NCBI GenBank assembly: GCA_009767595.1
Contig: VSDK01026163.1
Location: 1 to 64,000, forward strand
DNA: 64,000 nt
Direction: 5' to 3'
Source of the DNA: Symbiodinium kawagutii
Taxonomy: Eukaryota > Sar > Dinophyceae > Suessiales > Symbiodiniaceae
Below are positions 30,446 to 40,403 of this stretch, in pieces. Made by a program: the position numbers and the translations under genes. The notes beneath the pieces were generated by a model. The model made no database searches, had not been told where the DNA came from, and saw only the letters and a list, made by a program, of their open reading frames with translations. Positions within the stretch are counted from its first letter, which is position 1. The number at the start of each line of letters is the position of its first letter.

Positions 30446-31547
30446 GTACGCAGCGGAACAACGGCTCCGCTACCAACTGAAATCCCTCGGTTGTTACTCA
30501 CCACCTGTTCTTCCATTCTATCATGAGGTGGCTGTCAAGCGCAAGCGATGGAATGATGCTGGAGTGTTGGCCCATCCCTTTGTCATGGCACGTATCCTAT
30601 GCCCCAGTCCCCAAATGACCGCCGGTTGGGTTGTGAAAACCCATGATGGTTCACTGATGCATGTCAGGGAGGCCATCTTACCATCCTCTCAGGGGGACCG
30701 AGTGATGGCCCAATTGCAGGAACACCCTGTTCCTCCTTTTGCCGTTCATGAAATTGAGGATCGCTCACAGTTGCCTCCGCGGCACCGCCTGTATGGCAAA
30801 CAAATGGTTGACCCCAATCAACATCGTGTTTATTTTCCTGATCCCGTTGCTTTACTGGGGGATTCTGCCGGTGACCCGAATGGTTCATCCGGGGGGGGGT
30901 CCTCTAGGGATGCTGTGGAAAACGTTGAAAGGGTTGAAGAAAATGAAGAAAAAGAAAACGAAAATGAAATCCAGGAGGAAGGTGCCGGATTCAAGGAAGG
31001 TGAGCCTGCGATGGGTTCCAGGGACGGAGTCGAAGCAGGTTCGGGGGAGTCAAGGGAAGGAGTTGAGGATGGGCCGTCAATCAAATCCATTGTCAGGGCT
31101 GCGTGTTTGGAGGAAGAGGTCGAATGGCTTCTTGATGTCCAGGACAGGTTGTCTGGGGTTATCGAGGACCGGTTGGTTGGTATTCAAGAGTTCCAGGTTG
31201 GGTTGGAAGACCGGGTTCTGCAGCAAGTGTATGCTGAAAGGAAGGAGGTGGAAAGGAACCTTCAGGATCTCAAGGAATGGAGGGAAATGGAAGTTTTGAG
31301 GCTGTGCACTGTTCGGGCGGAGGGATCCGGTCCGGAAGTAGGAGAAACAGGAGATTCTCAGGATGTGCTTCAAACCACAACGGTTTCATTGGATGAAGTG
31401 AAAAAAGATCTTGAGGGATGGAAACCTGCTATCATCAACGAATATAACTCATTAGTTCACGAAACCAAGGCTATTGAGCCGGTCAATGTTCAAAGCTTGG
31501 ATTTAGCCAACACGGAATTTGGCCGGGAAAGCTGGTTTGTGTGGTGA
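30333..31547 (+). CDS. Element 2 integrase C-terminus and linker to RT (frame 5 of 7)
   Basis: Sense coding begins about 30,430 with PIALRYAAEQRLRYQLKSLG, a normal continuation of copia integrase. It proceeds through a DNA-binding-like C-terminal region (HRVYFPDPVALLGD), a charged Glu-rich stretch (VERVEENEEKENENEIQEE) and predicted coiled coils (about 31,100-31,290). The last part, LEGWKPAIINEYNSL, is the usual start of the copia reverse transcriptase region. The TGA at 31,545-31,547 follows a frame change near TTTGGCCGGGAAAG; PGKLVCVVKAG appears in the next frame. Confidence 0.8.
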   Translation: MTLQRMAAANQRFTKSKGELVRYSTTPGCRQPRPIALRYAAEQRLRYQLKSLGCYSPPVLPFYHEVAVKRKRWNDAGVLAHPFVMARILCPSPQMTAGWVVKTHDGSLMHVREAILPSSQGDRVMAQLQEHPVPPFAVHEIEDRSQLPPRHRLYGKQMVDPNQHRVYFPDPVALLGDSAGDPNGSSGGGSSRDAVENVERVEENEEKENENEIQEEGAGFKEGEPAMGSRDGVEAGSGESREGVEDGPSIKSIVRAACLEEEVEWLLDVQDRLSGVIEDRLVGIQEFQVGLEDRVLQQVYAERKEVERNLQDLKEWREMEVLRLCTVRAEGSGPEVGETGDSQDVLQTTTVSLDEVKKDLEGWKPAIINEYNSLVHETKAIEPVNVQSLDLANTEFGRESWFVW

Positions 31548-32563
31548 AGGCCGGGGCAAATGGGGGGAAACGAAAAGCTCGGGCGGTCGTGTGCGGAAAC
31601 CTAGTACAAACGGCTGGGGAAGGTCCGAAAGGGAATGTGTACGCTTCCGGGGCGGATGGGATTCTCATCCGTACGGTGCTCTGTCATGGAGTGCAAAGGG
31701 GATGGGGAATGACCACAGTTGATGTGAAAACAGCTTTCTTGTTGGCCCCTCGTCAAAAACCTGATGTTGGTGCTAGAGAAGTGGCGGTGACTCCCCCCAA
31801 GATCATGGTCATGGCTGGTATTGTGGGACCTCAAGAGCGATGGAAGGTACACAAAGCGTTGTACGGGTTCCAGTCATCGCCAGCTGATTGGTCGGTGTAT
31901 CGGGATAGAGTTTTGGACCAGTTCTCATGGAATGACGGTGGTTTCCAGTATTGGTTGATGCGAACCCCGGAAGTTAACCTCTGGAAGGTGATGCGGGAAT
32001 CAACGGAGGGCACCAAGGAGTGTTGCGGTCACTTGATTGTGTACGTAGATGATTTGATGATTGTGGCTCCACCAAGTGTTCGAAGCGGTTTCCTGTCAAG
32101 GTTGAAAAAGGAATGGACTACGTCAAACCCCGAAACGGTTGGAGTGGACTCCTGGACAAGGTTTGCGGGGGTCGAATTGCAATGGAACCAAAGGGGGGGC
32201 TTGAGGGTAAGTCAACATTCCTACACCCAGGAACTGTTGGAAAGACATCAGGTTACTACGCCACGTTGGTCCCCTATGTCAAAAGTTGATTTCCCTGAAG
32301 AACCTGAGAATGATGTCACCACGGAAAGGATCAGGGAAGCACAAGCTATCACGGGGGAACTCCTTTGGCTGGCGGTTCGGACACGTCCCGATGTAGCTTA
32401 TGCTGTCAGCCAGATGGGACGAGCTGTAAGCAAAAACCCTAGGTGGGCGGTGGAGTTGGGACAGTCGGTGTTGGGTTTCTTGGCGGCTACAACCAAACAT
32501 GGATCCCCTGCCGTAGTGACCGGGGAATCACTCAAATCCCAATCCAAAGGCATGAAAAGTTGA
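31541..32563 (+). CDS. Element 2 reverse transcriptase (frame 6 of 7)
   Basis: Copies the genomic RNA into DNA. The fingers/palm part reads KARAVVCGNLVQ, then MTTVDVKTAFLLAP with the first catalytic Asp, KALYGFQSSPADW, and LIVYVDDLMIVAPP with the YVDD catalytic pair. The thumb and connection follow (GELLWLAVRTRPDVAYAVSQ). These are standard Ty1/copia signatures in standard order. The frame ends at a TGA (32,561-32,563) just as HEKLIEVYSDVSFA of RNase H appears one frame over, near AAAGGCATGAAAAG. Confidence 0.93.
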   Translation: MVKAGANGGKRKARAVVCGNLVQTAGEGPKGNVYASGADGILIRTVLCHGVQRGWGMTTVDVKTAFLLAPRQKPDVGAREVAVTPPKIMVMAGIVGPQERWKVHKALYGFQSSPADWSVYRDRVLDQFSWNDGGFQYWLMRTPEVNLWKVMRESTEGTKECCGHLIVYVDDLMIVAPPSVRSGFLSRLKKEWTTSNPETVGVDSWTRFAGVELQWNQRGGLRVSQHSYTQELLERHQVTTPRWSPMSKVDFPEEPENDVTTERIREAQAITGELLWLAVRTRPDVAYAVSQMGRAVSKNPRWAVELGQSVLGFLAATTKHGSPAVVTGESLKSQSKGMKS

Positions 32564-34950
32564 TTGAGGTGTACTCGGATGTATCCTTTGCTCCTGGAGG
32601 TGGTCGGAGTAACCAAGCTGTGATTGTTCTCTATGCTGGCCAACCAATCCAATGGGAAGCTACCCGTCAACCGTTTCGCACCATGAGCACGGCGGAATCT
32701 GAATTGGTAGGACACTGTGAGGGCTTGCAAATGGCTTTATCGGTTGAATCCCTGCTGGAAGTGATCTATGGGGAACCCGGGGTGGTTTTCGAAAAATGGT
32801 TAGCGGGGGACAACACCACGGCTATAGGGCTACTCACAAAATCTGATGGACCTTGGAGGACCAGACACCTGCGGTTGCGTGCAAACTGTTTGAAAGAAAA
32901 ATTGAACATGGAACCGGGGGATTGGAAAGTGTTCCACCAAAAGGGTTCTGAGCTATGTGCGGACTATTTGACCAAACCCATAGTGGCTCGTGGTTCATGG
33001 GGGTGGTTTTGGGAGTTTATGTCCATGGAAGGGGATCTAAATGGGGATCATGATAACCCGAGGATGGAACGACTCAGGACCTCTCAGGATGCCACCGTTC
33101 CGGACGATGCACCGGACACGCCAACTAAGGACGCTCCCTGTGACACCGAGGTCATGTTGGCTTCAGATGACCTTCGACTGCGAGTGGCGAAACTGGCAAC
33201 TACAGCGGCAGTGCTTGGACTACTTCATGGATGCCAAGTTCCACGCACGGGGGAGCTCGCTGCGGTGATGATCGCTGTGCTCTGCACTTACGTCCAATGG
33301 ATCGGTGTACAGGGTCGGATCGCTGTACAGGGAACTGAGGATGTACAGGGTCGGATCGCTGTACAGGGAACGGATGATGTACAGGGTCGGATCGCTGTAC
33401 AGGGAACGGATGATGTACAGGGTCGGATCGTTGTACAGAGAACGGATGATGTACAGGGTCGGATCGGTGTACAGGAAATGAATGATGTACATAGAAGGGT
33501 CGATGTACAGGAAAAGGAGGAGGCGCAGGATCAACCCAATGTACAGATGATTGATGGAGTAGCTGTTTGTGCAACGGTACAGGATTCCGTCGGTGTACAT
33601 AGAGAACAAAGCATGTACAGGGTAGGGACGGTTTCTGATTTCACGGCCAGGTGGGAACCACTTAGTGCCTGGTGGTTTGTAGGATGTGGATGGAATGAAA
33701 GAACAAAAAAGGATCAAAAAACGACAGAAGAAGTTGAAGAACACACTGAAAAAATCAAGGAATCAAAATCAAGCATGAAAAAACAGGTGCTGAGGGAAGA
33801 TGAACCCAGCTCCTGGATGGTAGGTGCAGCGGGTGTGAGTGAGTGGAAAGGCAGTCGCTCGTGTCGTCGATCGTCGGAGGAACCCAATGTCTGTGATAAG
33901 GGGAACCCTGAAAATGTGTTTGGGGATTTATGGGGTATGAGCACCGGCAACGATCGGTATCATAGTGAAGCTGACCGCAGCCCACTCTGCCACTGTAGCC
34001 CAGGGGGCTCCCGCATCAAAACTGGAAGAACCAGTGCCTCGCTCTGTGCCTTAGCAGCAATGGCTCCGAAGCAGTCCCGACTGGTGCACGATGCTGTCCC
34101 GGTGGATCGTGCGTGGGACCAGGCTCGTTTTCTGGAGCCTCCTACGGGTAAGTCAGATAAGTGGGTCTGGCTTACCGTAGGGCAGAGGAAGCAGTACGCG
34201 GTGAGGGTGCGCGGCTCACCTCGGGTTCAGATGTTTCATCCTCTTCATCGCAACCCGCCAATAGACCCCAGGGTCTTATCCCGTGCCCGCACCACGGTCC
34301 GTTTCTATGACAACGGGGTGCGGGAGGTGGTTCATGACAAGTGGACCGATGGTGAGCTCCGTGAGACGAGACGTCCAACCTGGAGAGGGTACACTATGTT
34401 CCCGATCTTGGGAATGCCAATGGCTGGGCAGGACAACATTCACCGTGGAGTTCCCGAAGGCAGCGATGATGAGGTGATGATCGGGCGACATCGCTTGGTG
34501 GAATCTGGCCAAGGATCAGCGTCGGCGGAGTCAGGCCCACGACCTTCCCGGGCCGATGGAAGTTTGGGCGAATGGTTTGTGGAAGGTGTGAAGCCGACCT
34601 CCCGCTGTGCCACTCCAACATCGGCCTCAGCGACCTCGGCGCCGGCTTCATCTCCAGGTGGCGATCGTCCTCTTCGTTACGGTCGGGCCGATTCAGCATT
34701 GGCCAGGGGCAGGGCAGCTGCACCTCGTGATGAAGGATGGGTGGTCATGGATCTGCAGGACATGGAGACCCGCCGTTCCTCGACCACGACCCCAAGCTAT
34801 GCTCCAGCTCCGCTACCAGGCCCGAGAAGTTATGGTCCGGGAATGAATGCGGCCGATTTCCAAGGATGGGTGGGAAGAGATTCTTCAGGAGCCCACTGCC
34901 AAAGCCCCTTTGTCTGGGAACGAGTTGAAGAGAATGGTGAAGATGTGTGA
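32443..34950 (+). CDS. Element 2 RNase H plus long C-terminal extension (frame 7 of 7)
   Basis: RNase H occupies about 32,550-33,030: EVYSDVSFA, MSTAESELVGHC, LAGDNTTAIG and ADYLTKPI give the D-E-D-D residues that degrade the RNA template. The bases before 32,550 are out of phase. Unlike a normal copia pol, the frame continues for about 640 residues. It has a hydrophobic segment (TTAAVLGLLHGC...MIAVLCTYVQ, possible membrane spans), six 12-residue repeats, a charged coil, then a Met at 34,060 that could start an independent 296-aa ORF (MAPKQSRLVHDAVPVDRAWD). That last part contains VWLTVGQRKQYAVRVRG and an Arg/Ser-rich tail. I recognise no family for it. Position and the membrane-like segment recall the extra ORF of some copia lineages. 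Confidence 0.85.
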   Translation: MGGGVGTVGVGFLGGYNQTWIPCRSDRGITQIPIQRHEKLIEVYSDVSFAPGGGRSNQAVIVLYAGQPIQWEATRQPFRTMSTAESELVGHCEGLQMALSVESLLEVIYGEPGVVFEKWLAGDNTTAIGLLTKSDGPWRTRHLRLRANCLKEKLNMEPGDWKVFHQKGSELCADYLTKPIVARGSWGWFWEFMSMEGDLNGDHDNPRMERLRTSQDATVPDDAPDTPTKDAPCDTEVMLASDDLRLRVAKLATTAAVLGLLHGCQVPRTGELAAVMIAVLCTYVQWIGVQGRIAVQGTEDVQGRIAVQGTDDVQGRIAVQGTDDVQGRIVVQRTDDVQGRIGVQEMNDVHRRVDVQEKEEAQDQPNVQMIDGVAVCATVQDSVGVHREQSMYRVGTVSDFTARWEPLSAWWFVGCGWNERTKKDQKTTEEVEEHTEKIKESKSSMKKQVLREDEPSSWMVGAAGVSEWKGSRSCRRSSEEPNVCDKGNPENVFGDLWGMSTGNDRYHSEADRSPLCHCSPGGSRIKTGRTSASLCALAAMAPKQSRLVHDAVPVDRAWDQARFLEPPTGKSDKWVWLTVGQRKQYAVRVRGSPRVQMFHPLHRNPPIDPRVLSRARTTVRFYDNGVREVVHDKWTDGELRETRRPTWRGYTMFPILGMPMAGQDNIHRGVPEGSDDEVMIGRHRLVESGQGSASAESGPRPSRADGSLGEWFVEGVKPTSRCATPTSASATSAPASSPGGDRPLRYGRADSALARGRAAAPRDEGWVVMDLQDMETRRSSTTTPSYAPAPLPGPRSYGPGMNAADFQGWVGRDSSGAHCQSPFVWERVEENGEDV
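33307..33522 (+). repeat. 36-bp coding minisatellite after RNase H
   Basis: Six 36-bp units beginning GTACAGGGTCGG, each encoding 12 residues (VQGRIAVQGTDD). The first three are almost identical and the last two diverge. The unit length equals that of the gag minisatellite, but the sequence is different. Confidence 0.93.
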
Positions 34951-35052
34951 AAAGCCAAGCATGGTTTTTCATTGTAAGGCCAAAAGGGCCATTTCAGCAC
35001 ATGCGAGTAACGCTATGTGAAGCGCTGTGCTGACAATCTTTTTGGCGCTGCC

Positions 35053-35062
35053 AAAGGGGGAG
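35053..35062 (+). promoter_or_regulatory. Polypurine tract of element 2
   Basis: AAAGGGGGAG lies directly before the 3' LTR, where plus-strand DNA synthesis is primed from an RNase H-resistant purine run. Confidence 0.8.
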
Positions 35063-35211
35063 TGCGTTTGGGGCACCCTCCTAAGCATGCCACCTTTTGA
35101 AAAAGGTCACATAGCATGACCACATCGCAAGGATGACACGCACCAATCGAGGCACACTCGATGTTTGGCTCAAGATGGAAAAAGGACAACTGCCCGTGCC
35201 GCAGTTGCGTG
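35063..35211 (+). repeat. 3' LTR of element 2 (149 bp)
   Basis: Identical to the 5' LTR, preceded by the polypurine tract. Identity of the two LTRs normally means a very recent insertion, or later gene conversion. Confidence 0.93.
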
Positions 35212-35311
35212 AATGCTCTCTATGATCACTATCAATCATCACTGATCCACAGAACGTCTCAACCAATCATTATGATTTACATTGGTTTCCATATCAAAGA
35301 TCATATTGATC
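35212..35311 (+). repeat. 100-bp direct repeat abutting the 3' end of element 2
   Basis: See 25,516-25,615. Beyond base 35,311 the similarity to the left flank stops. Confidence 0.92.
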
Positions 35312-35922
35312 ATATCATTAGAAAGTATCTATTTTCATCAGATCATTCCCCCCGTTTCGGCCATGACTCCGCAGACATCCGCACTGAGTGCTGAGCCAAT
35401 AGGACTCACGAAGACATTGCCCACTGGACCTCCATGGAGTCCGGAGGATGCCTCGTGACTTTCCAAAGAGCTACGGTTGGATCCTGTGGGCAATGCATGG
35501 TTCGATATGGTTCGATATGGTTGGGTGTGGTTTCGTTTCAGACTCTTCCAGCTGGTTTTCATATTTCATTTACGAAAGGCACCGTTTGTTCATATATGCA
35601 GTGTCAATGTATTGCCAACCAGGTACGAAATCTGTGCAAACTTCGTGTCTCAATATGAAAAAGCAAATCAGCTGCAGTGAAAACTCGCTACTGTAGTGTC
35701 AACCTTTTCATACAACGATCAGTCAATAGTGTTTCTTCTGAATCTAGTCATTTCCATCATCTGATAGACACCAAATAGTACAAGTTCCGATCATTACCGT
35801 CGTCATCACAAAACATGCGGTGACACAGCACGAAACTATGGAAGTAGCACTCCTTCTGCTCAAGGGCATGCTCCCAGAGGGCTCAAATTGCACCCATCAT
35901 TACCCATCATTGAGAGTCCAAC
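35312..35922. other. Spacer, nothing recognised
   Basis: A short tandem patch atggttcgat lies at about 35,500-35,522. Otherwise I see no gene or repeat. Confidence 0.4.
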
Positions 35923-35956
35923 CTGGCCATCCACGTCGATGCAAAGGTGATACCAC
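35923..35956 (-). CDS. Candidate small exon with YHLC-DVDG motif
   Basis: Acceptor ctgcag (first exon base 35,956) and donor CAG|GTTGGA (last base 35,923) enclose 34 bases reading WYHLCIDVDG. The Y-x-L-C-x-D-x-D-G core equals that of the other islands. The very short length and the phase, which differs from the other copies, lower confidence in the exact ends. Confidence 0.35.
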
Positions 35957-38209
35957 CTGCAGGTGTGGCTGAAGCCAAGTCACACATCACTGTCAACAAG
36001 CTACCAGCACCAAGAACTCATTTTCTTAGCTTAGTTGGTTAAGCGTGGTTGATTAGTGGCTCCTTTTAGGGGTCACTTATGATCTAGATTCACATAGCTA
36101 CGTAGTCGGCTCTGTAGCAGTGTACCCCGCTATCAACGAGATTTTTTGGCACTGCTCACGTGTGCCATTCCATAAAGACTTGACAATGGAGTATGATAAT
36201 CAAAATATTTTTTGGTGACAATGTAATCCAGTGATCTTGCCATGAATGCTTGGAACGACTCAAACTGATCAAACAACTGCTGAGTCAGCATACACTGCTA
36301 AATCGTCATGTTGCTTTCAAACCGCCTAGAGCTCAAAGTGCTTGCATCGACTGTGGCAATCCTAGAGGAGCAGCCGCTGTCCAACACGGACAATACTTGT
36401 ATCAGTCGGATCTGGAATAAAGCTTGTTTCAGTGAGAACTGTCCAGCCCCCGTTTCTTCTCTCCAAACCCAAAAAGCGAAGCAAAAAAACACAGTTCATC
36501 ATGCCGCTTTCACAAAGCACCCACAGTGTGAAAAGCTTCTGATAATGTCGCATGTCATTCGTAATTCATGCAAGAACATGTTGCTCTAAACTCACGAGAG
36601 GGGCGTCAACAACTGAGCAATACAATCATATGCCCAGCTTTTGACTCATATGATGTTAGTTCATGGGGATTATCGATATCCTGGTAGTCTTGGTCTGCAC
36701 ACGCTATGATTCAACAAGCAACTTACTGCTAGGTACACTCCACTATGGAGTCCTGCCTACAGAATTGATCAGAATTGTGTTTCTCGATCGTTGAGGATGT
36801 CAACAAATGACAGCCAGCGACGGCTGAAATTTCCGAAGCTTGATCGGTCCTCCGGAGAGTTCCGCTGGGAGATTGCACCAGCCTCGGTAAGTATGACATA
36901 AGTGACATAAGGATACTTAAGTCATGTTTTTGGAACTGAAAATTTCTGTGCCCTTTGCCCTGCCTTGCACCCAGTGGTGGCGTGGTGGTGCTGCAATTCT
37001 CAGCAACGAAGGCCTCAGTGGATGAAAAATCTTGGCCTGTCGCCTGTCCTGTCACCCGATCCAACCTCTGCGGTGGTTGGAGGACAACCACTTGGATCGC
37101 ATTCAAGAAGCACTGATTGCACCTGGAAGCAATGTGTTGAAAGCTCTGAAAACAAAGATGACTTGGCAAATTTTTCACATCTAAAAGAAGGTCTTTCACT
37201 TGCGATTAGTTGTGTTCACAGTGAGGCCTTCTCCGGATCAGTTTTGAAGTCTTGCATAGTGCTTTTGAATGCTGCAATTGTCCATGTGAAAGGCACTGTG
37301 TAACACTCATTGGGTGCGAAAATCTAGAACCGTGATTTAGATACTTGACTCTGCAAACTGAAGAGCCATAAGACTTTCCTACTCGCATTCTACCCTCAAA
37401 GCTGCCAATCCAAAGGGGCACAAAAGAACTCATTGCGAAATTGAGAACCCGCAATTGACATTTAGAAACCATGTGCAACCCAGTCCGGCATTCACAATGA
37501 GAGCAGAATCCATTCTGGGGATGATTCCGAAAATGTGAACTCTCAGTATCATGAGTCATTTGCGCGCTCAGGGTTCCGTGTTTCCAAAATCCAATTAGGC
37601 ACAGGACGGTCAATAGGTGTCGCCAAGAATGGCCCATGGCCACCAGGAAAGGGCCATCCATGGTACCATCTCAACCATGGTCCCATGGCTGGCCTGACGT
37701 TTCACCACCAAGTCTTGGGTGGCTTGACCTTGGTCACCAAGTTTCAAACATCAAAGGTCAAACATCGCTACAGAACATTTAGAGAAATCAATTTGCCTAA
37801 TTTAAATTACATAAACTAAGAAATCATACTGTAAATCCATAGATAACTTAATTAACATCATTTACATAAATCAATTCGATAGTATCATTGGAGATGGAAA
37901 AATATATCTAACCGAGGAAAACACCATACGCTTGGGCTTAACTTCAACTCAAACTATCAATGGTAGCTCCGATGAATTCACTATACATTGCATTACATTG
38001 CTCTCTATCAAGTGGATCACCGACCATCAATCCATCCTACTCAGCTTCTGGAGCTTTCCAAGCCTATGTCAACCCTGCTTGTTGCAATGCGTGCCCTGTT
38101 GAGGACAAAACGGAGGTTTGTGACATAGACATCGAAGCCGGAATAGAAGGTCTTGAAGGGACCTGCAAATAGCTGTGGCTCAAAATTCTCTCTAAACTCC
38201 CACACTTCT
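35957..38209. other. Spacer or intron, nothing secure
   Basis: Open frames on both strands at 36.3-37.7 kb overlap one another and lack domain or splice support. Confidence 0.35.
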
Positions 38210-38276
38210 TAGAACGCTGGTTGGTTTCCTGAAAACGATCTTAGGTGAGCCTGCTCCGTCCAGGTCAGTGCAAAGC
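38210..38276 (-). CDS. Candidate exon with LC-DLDG motif
   Basis: Acceptor cctgctag, first exon base 38,276, then LCTDLDGAGSPKIVFRKPTS in an open frame. This matches the second half of the repeated motif. The donor is not resolved. Confidence 0.38.
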
Positions 38277-40142
38277 CTAGCAGGAAACATGGAAACATTA
38301 AGCACGGTCTAGAGGTGCTTCACAAAACACTTGGTGCAAATTTGGACTCACATGCTTTGTTTTGATGCGATGCATCTTTAGATTAGGGATCTTCAATCAT
38401 TGCCCATGTCAATCATTTTGGCTTTGCAAGTGACAACCTTTCTGCCATCATTGGCCACCTGTAGTGAACTCCAGCAACCAAGTTCTGCAAATCCAGCACC
38501 TGAGCAGAGTCCTACCTGGCCCTTGATGCCATAGAGAAGTGGCTCGCTCAGCAGCTCAAAACACATTCCTTGTCTGTGGAATGGGTATTCAATGGCATGC
38601 TGGGATCTTGGCAACTGCTTTCCTCTCTGCTGCAATCCCTTCGTACTCTTCTTCCTGCCAGATTTGGAAATCAGAGTAAACCAATGGAAACAACACAAAA
38701 ATCTGCAAATTTGTAATTCATTTTTTCAAAAATTCTAAAGTCAATCAATTTAACTTTGCCTTTATCATTGCCATTGGTCCAACTCTTAGGCCCTTGTCCA
38801 TCATGAAGCTCTCACAACAGCTTCACTTAACGGCTGTTGCAGGCAGGCCATGCCAAGAATGCAGAAATCTCGACTGATTCAACCCACTTTGGATCAAGTT
38901 CTATCAAAAGCATTGAGACTAACTCCGCTGCAAATTGACCAAAACGGAAGGTGTTACACCAGTATGTTGTATATTAACCGCAAATGTACATTCTATCTGC
39001 TTGGCCTTGCCATCTTCCAACTGAAGTGCTCTTACACGGAAACAATCAATTTATGCTACCTGAACCCATTGCAAGCTTGCAGACCATCTATGGTTATGCA
39101 ATTAACGAACGAAAACGACTTTGGGGATCCAAAAAGCTGCGGGTTAGCAACTCATATCCCTCGAACGGCCAGGGGGTGCCGTGCAAGGACTCAACACCTG
39201 AAATTTGGCGAAGGAACACCGCTGGCCTCGTAAGGTGCATCTCGAAGCTGGGCTGAGGGCGTCTGTATGGCCTGGCTTTGCATGTACCAAGGAGGAACCA
39301 AGGAGGAACCATGGAGGAGGAACCATGGAGGAACTGGTTTTGGGACTGCAAGAGCATCCATATCTGCCACAATGGCATAGCTTCAAACACGATGTCCAAC
39401 TTCTCTGCCTGCCCTGATCGACCACAATCCAAGGCCAAGAAAGCCTGGCAAATCAAAAGTTAATCGTGATGGATCCACGGGATTGTCTACAAATGTACCT
39501 CTTTAAGCGGTAGCTTCCCGACAAAAAATACGAAATTGCAATAGATGCAATAGCAATTTTTAACACTATATGCCTTCACAAGCCCATGAACAGGAATATC
39601 TCGGGGCACCATCTATGGATGCGTATGGCTGATATAGCTTGTCAGGTCCGCCTGTCGTCAGACCTAACTTGAAATCTTTCCCTGGCAACCTCCAAAGAGA
39701 CAGATCTTTCTGAAGTTTGTTTCCGAGAGTTAGTGAAGGTGTTGTCCAAACTATCCGCAGACTTCGGCACTGCCTCTCCAGAATTGCAAGCAGAAATGGC
39801 ACAGTCCAGAGTCAGCCGGCCAACCTCACCGAGCACACGGACAAATCATTTGCCAAAGGAACCATGGATTGAATCTCTTCTCTGAATCTCTTCAGAAGTC
39901 TTCAATGTATTTCAGGGTGTACGATGGTGTACAGTGTTCTTGATGCCCAATGGATACCATCGCCTCTGATCGCTACCCTGTCTGAAACATCACTGCGGTC
40001 GTGTCTTGGGTCCTCTTGGGTCCTTGCCCATGTTTGCATCCAGGGATCGTTCACCGCCAAAATGCCGGAAATGTAGACATACAGTCCTGTGCTGCCTCAG
40101 ATCACCCAACATCCGACCAGAGTCGAAAGCAAGAGCCCTGAT
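38277..40142. other. Spacer or intron
   Basis: A short tandem array of ggaggaacca(t) units lies at about 39,293-39,335. No gene can be supported. Confidence 0.35.
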
Positions 40143-40145
40143 TTT

Positions 40146-40216
<71 letters not shown>

Positions 40217-40233
40217 CATCCTCATCCTCATCC

Positions 40234-40279
<46 letters not shown>

Positions 40280-40403
40280 CATCGTCATCGTCATCGTCAT
40301 CGTCATCATCATCCTCATCCTCATCCTCATCATCCTCATCATCGCCATCGTCATCGTCATCGTCATCATCATCATCATCATCATCATCATCTTCATCTAT
40401 ACC
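40143..40403 (+). repeat. (TCA)n microsatellite with TCC and TCG interruptions
   Basis: About 260 bases of ATC/TCA trinucleotides with blocks where TCA alternates with TCC or TCG. All frames stay open by composition (poly-Ser, poly-Ile, poly-Met), which is not evidence of coding. Confidence 0.97.

Larger units (their letters stand above)
25616..35211 (+). mobile_element. Full-length copia-like LTR retrotransposon (element 2)
   Basis: 9,596 bp, plus strand, with identical 149-bp LTRs, a primer-binding site complementary to the anticodon arm of initiator tRNA-Met, and a polypurine tract beside the 3' LTR. Domain order is Gag with CCCH and CCHC fingers, protease, methyltransferase-like, integrase, reverse transcriptase, RNase H, then an extra C-terminal region of about 640 residues. 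Integrase before reverse transcriptase defines Ty1/copia. The coding sequence is broken into seven overlapping frames by about six small shifts, so this exact sequence could not make the full polyprotein unless the shifts are sequencing errors or are bypassed. Confidence 0.95.

Noticed and set aside
33200-33744. Minus-strand 124- and 174-codon frames over the 36-bp array
   Set aside because: Periodic sequence keeps the opposite strand open; no independent evidence.
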